A stretch of 64,000 nucleotides of DNA from a bacterium. GTDB taxonomy: Bacteria > Patescibacteriota > Minisyncoccia > Phycocordibacterales > UBA1006. Below are positions 60,030 to 64,000 of the stretch, one piece after another. The position numbers and the translations under genes are program-made. Where the stretch lies: NCBI GenBank assembly GCA_030433255.1, contig JAUIMI010000003.1:1-64000 (forward strand), in the 5' to 3' direction. Position 1 is the stretch's first letter. Every line of letters starts with the position of its first letter. The notes beneath the pieces are model-generated. The model ran no database searches. It saw only the letters and a list, made by a program, of their open reading frames with translations, and had not been told where the DNA came from.

Positions 60030-61461
60030 ACTTTTCTTTTTGTTCTTGGCTAAATTTAGCTGCACGATTTGTTACAAAAAACATACGACCATTTTCAGTT
60101 AGATTATCTAAGTGTTTAATAATAAAACTCCAATATAAGGCATCCCAAATTTCATTCCACTCTCCTTTTTTATAGTTACTCATTTTTGAAACATAGTTCG
60201 ATCCACTGATATAGGGTTTGGTTGCCATAAGCCCGTGTGATGTATTCTGAGTCATACCGTATACATTAGGTACCATTACCCAATCATAACTATCTATAAA
60301 CATTTCCATAAACCATGTATATACATCATCTGGATTTATTTCATTAAGGAATAAGAAATTTCCATGCAACATAAGACGTTCTATGTGGTGTCCATATCCT
60401 GTCTTGAGAATGCGATGAATTGATTCATCAATAGGTTGAATACCAGTATCTCCAGCCCAATATTCAAGACCTAATTTACGTTTATGTGACCAATTGTTAT
60501 TGTTTCTCATTATGCTACCTTCATGTTCATATAACATGCGTATATATTCACGCCATCCAATAATTTGCCGAATGAAACCTTCTAATGAATTTATCGGAAT
60601 GTTATTTTTTTCTGCGAAAGCTAACGCTTGATTAATGACATCTATAGGTTCGAGTAATCCAACATTCAATAATGGAGAGAGTACAGAATGATAGAGGATA
60701 TTTTGTCCTGAGATCATTGCATCTTCGTATACTCCAAATTTCTCAAAACGAATTTTTAAAAAATCACTTGGCCACGTTTGAGCTTCTTGATGGGTAATTG
60801 GATACCAAAAGGTATCAACTAAACCATAGTTATTGGAGAAATTTTCTAGTACATATTTCCGAGCTTCTTTGATAAATTGGTTTGTATTTTCTTGTGGTTC
60901 TTGTGGTATTTTTGTAATTTCTGACTTAGGAATTTTTTTACGATTTTCATTATCAAATGACCAACGCCCACCAGTTGGTGTACCATCAGAGTTAATTAAA
61001 ATATTGAGTTTTCTTCGTTGATATTTATAAAACTCTTGCATGAAATATTTTTGGTTATGTTCATGCCATTTTTTATTCTCTTCTCGGGTATTAATAAATA
61101 AAGGAGAGATTAAAAATGTTAACGTATCTCCAAGACTTCGTTTTAATCGTCGTTCTAATAAATAATCAGTTGGATCAACACAAATAACATGCTGAGGTTT
61201 TAATCTATCGATAATATCAACAATTGTTTTTCCTGGTTCATATTCAATATATTCAACTGTAATTTTTAAGCCCTCTAAGTATTTAAAGTATGCTTTCATG
61301 CTTGCCCTATGAAAGATAATTTTCTTTTTATGGAATTTGAGCTGAGTATGTTTATCACCAAAAAAGAGACTATCTTCAATGAGATAGACTTTTTTACAAT
61401 GATCTAAAACAGGATGATTTTTAAATAATTGATGAGGAAAAATAAAACCTACGGAAGCCAT
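59965..61461 (-). CDS. (6-4) photolyase/bacterial cryptochrome-like protein lacking cluster cysteines
   Basis: 498 aa. It resembles the FeS-BCP/PhrB-like photolyase family: VGFIFPHQLFKNHPV, FHRASMKAYF, EGFIRQIIGWREYIRMLY and DWVMVPNVYGMTQ with GLMATKPYISGSNYV. In FeS members the next segment (MSDYCGGC... and a later Cys) binds [4Fe-4S]; here it reads MSNYKKGEWNEIWDALYWSF without cysteines. It may repair (6-4) photoproducts or sense light without a cluster. TATAAT lies 7 nt before the ATG. Confidence 0.87.
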   Translation of the reverse strand: MASVGFIFPHQLFKNHPVLDHCKKVYLIEDSLFFGDKHTQLKFHKKKIIFHRASMKAYFKYLEGLKITVEYIEYEPGKTIVDIIDRLKPQHVICVDPTDYLLERRLKRSLGDTLTFLISPLFINTREENKKWHEHNQKYFMQEFYKYQRRKLNILINSDGTPTGGRWSFDNENRKKIPKSEITKIPQEPQENTNQFIKEARKYVLENFSNNYGLVDTFWYPITHQEAQTWPSDFLKIRFEKFGVYEDAMISGQNILYHSVLSPLLNVGLLEPIDVINQALAFAEKNNIPINSLEGFIRQIIGWREYIRMLYEHEGSIMRNNNNWSHKRKLGLEYWAGDTGIQPIDESIHRILKTGYGHHIERLMLHGNFLFLNEINPDDVYTWFMEMFIDSYDWVMVPNVYGMTQNTSHGLMATKPYISGSNYVSKMSNYKKGEWNEIWDALYWSFIIKHLDNLTENGRMFFVTNRAAKFSQEQKEKYEKTKQEFYNSQKRIQNLPGL

Positions 61462-61480
61462 AGGTTTTATTATACGTTTT

Positions 61481-62479
61481 CTAAGAAAGAGTTAAAAGTT
61501 GTAGAACTTGATAAGCTTTATCTTTTATAAAAATATATTCTTCCTCAATATCTTGTATTAACTTTTCTCGTTTCTTGAATTCTTCCTGATAAGGATCTAT
61601 CAAATTAATATCTTCAAAAATTGCTTTTAATAGATTTCTATCCTTATTCTCTTTTGCCTTTAAAATGTCTTTAAATTTCTTAGGATATTTTTTTTTAATA
61701 TAAAGAGTCACCCAAGTTGTTTGGTTTTCCATAACGTCTCCAAAAAGAGGTTTACCGCTATTTTCATCGATACAATCAATAATATCATCACGTATTTGAA
61801 AGAGTAAACCGAGTTCTTTCATAATTGGTGTAACTATTTCGAGATCTTTATCTGAATAGTTATCATTTATCATATAACCTAATCGAGCTGGACTGGTAAA
61901 AGTATACCAAGCTGTTTTAAGGTCATGTCTTGCTAATACATCCGATTCTGAAGTACTACCATAGTTTTCATTCATACCTATAACATCCAGAAACTGACCT
62001 CGCACGGTCCTTTGAATCATGGTAATAAATTCCTTAAATACATGTGAAGGAAGATATGATACATATTCTATTGCAGCAGTCCAAAAAACATCGCCTAAAA
62101 GTATCCCAAGATGATCACCTAGATTTTTATTATTATCAGAAAGTGTTTGTCCATATGCATTCAGTGTTGGTACATTACGTCTCATAAGTGATTCGTCCAT
62201 GACATCATCTTGCAGGAGAGCAGCAAGATGAAATAATTCACTAGCTAAGGTTAAATTTAAGAGATTGTCATTCTCTAAATCTCTTCCAGAGAAAAAGTAA
62301 ATTAAAAAAGGACGGATTCGTTTTCCATTATTACAATAATTTAATACAGCCTGTTTTACATCATTATCAAAAGATGTTTGATAGAATGCTGATTGTTCAT
62401 CAAGGAGTCTTGTGACCTTCTCTATAAATAAAGGGTCAAATAGTTTTTGAAAATGCTTAATTTCTTCTTTCGTAGTCAT
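61481..62479 (-). CDS. Polyprenyl (geranylgeranyl) diphosphate synthase
   Basis: 332 aa from ATG 62479 (MTTKEEIKHF). The first Asp-rich motif is DDVMDESLMRR and the second DDIID. NGKRIRPFLIYF is the usual substrate-binding start. Chain length is not readable with certainty; its place beside phytoene synthase suggests C20. The longer ORF start would overlap the divergent gene. Confidence 0.9.
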   Translation of the reverse strand: MTTKEEIKHFQKLFDPLFIEKVTRLLDEQSAFYQTSFDNDVKQAVLNYCNNGKRIRPFLIYFFSGRDLENDNLLNLTLASELFHLAALLQDDVMDESLMRRNVPTLNAYGQTLSDNNKNLGDHLGILLGDVFWTAAIEYVSYLPSHVFKEFITMIQRTVRGQFLDVIGMNENYGSTSESDVLARHDLKTAWYTFTSPARLGYMINDNYSDKDLEIVTPIMKELGLLFQIRDDIIDCIDENSGKPLFGDVMENQTTWVTLYIKKKYPKKFKDILKAKENKDRNLLKAIFEDINLIDPYQEEFKKREKLIQDIEEEYIFIKDKAYQVLQLLTLS

Positions 62480-62484
62480 ATCTT

Positions 62485-62494
62485 GAGTTATAAT
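62485..62494. promoter_or_regulatory. Overlapping divergent -10 boxes
   Basis: TATAAT on + (62489-62494) and TATAAC on minus (62487-62492) overlap. They lie 6 nt before the phytoene synthase ATG and 7 nt before the prenyl synthase ATG. The whole 21-bp gap therefore serves both genes. Confidence 0.65.
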
Positions 62495-62500
62495 GAATAT

Positions 62501-63412
62501 ATGAATGATTATATCACGTATAAAAAGAGTCACTATAGTGATGACTTGAAATATTTGGAAAAATTTATTTTCTCATTTGGTTCTAATTATGCACTAGGAG
62601 TACAATTGCTACCTAAGAAGATACGAGAAGCGACAATTATCTTTTATGGTTTTGTTCGTTATGCTGATGAGCTGGTTGATAATCCAGAATTACAAATTCC
62701 AAATAAAACACATAGTAATATTAATACTTTTATTCGTGAATGGGAGCAAACCTTAGACCACGAACCGAATAAAAATACTCATCCCACAATTCGTGCTGTG
62801 TATTGGTTGTTTTTAGAATATAAAATTCCTTTTAATTATATTGAAGATTTTTTATATACAATGCAGCAAGATATAAAAAAAGAACGTTATGAAAATTATT
62901 CTGAATTAAAAAAATATATGTGGGGTTCAGCTTCGGTTATTGGACATATTATGACTTACATTATTGGATATTCTAATCCCATATGCTTTGATAATGCACA
63001 AGCGTTAGGAGAAGCCATGCAATTAGCAAACTTCTTGCGCGATATTAATGAAGATTACCAAGAAAGGAATCGTATTTATTTACCGCAGCAAGATATGTTT
63101 ATTTTTGGGGTTCATGATGAGATGATTGAGAATCAAATTATGACACCAGGTCTTCGAAATTTAATCCATCATTACAATGATAGAACTGAGGGTTTATTTA
63201 ATAAAGGTATTAGAGGTATTAAATATTTAAAACACGGAAAATTTTCAATTTTATTAGCAAGTCGAATGTATCGTGAAAATATAAGAATTCTTAGAAAGAG
63301 AAATTTTGATATTTTTGGTTCAAAAATTAGATTATCAAAATGGCATAAGTTTCGAATACTCATCTCAACCATAGCTATATATCCATTTTGGTTACTTAAA
63401 AACAAATTTTAA
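62501..63412 (+). CDS. crtB: Phytoene/squalene synthase family protein
   Basis: 303 aa from ATG 62501 (MNDYITYKKSH). The Asp-rich motifs are YADELVDNPE and LRDINEDYQERNRIYLP. It joins two GGPP molecules to phytoene in carotenoid synthesis. The neighbouring prenyl synthase and UbiA genes support carotenoid over squalene. Start chosen by a TATAAT box 6 nt upstream. Confidence 0.9.
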   Translation: MNDYITYKKSHYSDDLKYLEKFIFSFGSNYALGVQLLPKKIREATIIFYGFVRYADELVDNPELQIPNKTHSNINTFIREWEQTLDHEPNKNTHPTIRAVYWLFLEYKIPFNYIEDFLYTMQQDIKKERYENYSELKKYMWGSASVIGHIMTYIIGYSNPICFDNAQALGEAMQLANFLRDINEDYQERNRIYLPQQDMFIFGVHDEMIENQIMTPGLRNLIHHYNDRTEGLFNKGIRGIKYLKHGKFSILLASRMYRENIRILRKRNFDIFGSKIRLSKWHKFRILISTIAIYPFWLLKNKF

Positions 63413-63458
63413 GGTTTGTTCTTTACTTCAATTCTTTTAGATACGGTATACTATGATT

Positions 63459-64000
63459 ATGAAAATAAAACGATTAATAAATATATCACGTCCAAGATTT
63501 TGGATTTATGTTCTTGGTACATTTATGGTTGGAGTAATTGCAGCAGGTGATCCACGTTTACTTGATTTAGAAACACTAATAATACTTTGTGTGTTATTTT
63601 GTTTTTTCTCGTATCCAGCAAACCTAATGATTTATGGAGTAAACGATATTTATGATTACGAAACAGATAAACACAACCCTAAAAAAAATGAATACGAAGA
63701 GCTTGTTGAACCAAAGGACCAAAAGAAATTATGGTGGAATATCGCACTGTGGGTTGTTCCGTTTTTTGTTATTTTGTTTTGGTTAAACTGGCAAACATCT
63801 GCTGTGTTTCTGATTTTTAATTTCACCTCTATTTATTATTCAGCAATACCAATTCGAGCAAAGGCTAATCCTCCATTGGATATCATATTCTCATCGATTA
63901 TTTATATTTCTCCTGCAGTTGTTGGTTTTTTTGCAACAGGAAATATGAATATCTCATGGTTAGGAGTTATTGGCGGATTATTATGGGCAATGGCTATGCA
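63459..64000 (+). CDS. UbiA-family prenyltransferase, cut by window end
   Basis: The first 180 residues are present. Membrane helices begin after INISRPRFWIYVLG. GVNDIYDYETDKHNPKK is the NDxxDxxxD prenyl-diphosphate motif. In carotenoid loci such proteins (lycopene elongase) add C5 units to make C45/C50 carotenoids, which fits the preceding genes. An alternative ATG at 63453 is in frame, but the TATACT box ends 6 nt before 63459. Confidence 0.88.
   Translation, partial: MKIKRLINISRPRFWIYVLGTFMVGVIAAGDPRLLDLETLIILCVLFCFFSYPANLMIYGVNDIYDYETDKHNPKKNEYEELVEPKDQKKLWWNIALWVVPFFVILFWLNWQTSAVFLIFNFTSIYYSAIPIRAKANPPLDIIFSSIIYISPAVVGFFATGNMNISWLGVIGGLLWAMAM

Overview
The window looks like a chromosomal segment of a Candidate Phyla Radiation bacterium (Patescibacteria, probably Paceibacteria/Parcubacteria). 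Reasons: low GC, a compact IF-2 (498 aa), a valyl-tRNA synthetase lacking the usual C-terminal extension, a zinc-free bL33, a DUF4446-infB-rbfA operon, mraZ-rsmH-ftsL-ftsI, and secreted proteins with FN3-like repeats. The code is standard (TGA stops the HNH gene). Phylum is inferred from gene style, not from a marker tree.

Layout. 1-277: end of an unexplained + strand RNA with a three-way junction and a terminator. 278-13.7 kb: accessory region with a large serine recombinase, XRE regulator, type I restriction-modification operon (hsdM-hsdS-OLD-like ATPase-hsdR), and an opposing phage-like operon (ParB-methyltransferase fusion, second methyltransferase, terminase-small-subunit-like protein, two unknown genes). 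13.8-20.4 kb: very AT-rich cassette with an unknown protein, SerRS, a truncated archaeal-type AlaRS-like protein, an archaeal-type S-adenosylmethionine synthetase, an S51 peptidase and a tRNA-dependent cyclodipeptide synthase. This is the best candidate for an undescribed system: aminoacyl-tRNA-dependent peptide chemistry with its own synthetases and methyl-donor supply. 20.5-26.5 kb: sugar-nucleotide/mannose block (cupin, nucleotidyltransferase, phosphomannomutase-like HAD, mannose-6-phosphate isomerase-like cupin, two GH130 proteins, one a tandem fusion). 26.5-52 kb: housekeeping core with seven tRNAs (Leu, Cys, Tyr, Trp, Glu, Arg, Phe). 52-58.5 kb: acidic secreted protein, MacAB-like efflux operon with an ECF sigma factor and a membrane partner. 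58.5-64 kb: photoprotection block with photolyase, DUF2256, a (6-4)-photolyase-like protein without cluster cysteines, GGPP synthase, phytoene synthase and a UbiA prenyltransferase cut by the window edge.

Two window-wide patterns matter. First, many genes have a -10 box (TATAAT/TATACT/TATTAT) ending exactly 6 nt before the ATG, so their mRNAs should be leaderless. Second, at least six genes or gene starts are broken by single-base shifts at A/T homopolymers, and each is repaired by adding or removing one base; these look like sequencing errors, although slippage or decay is possible.
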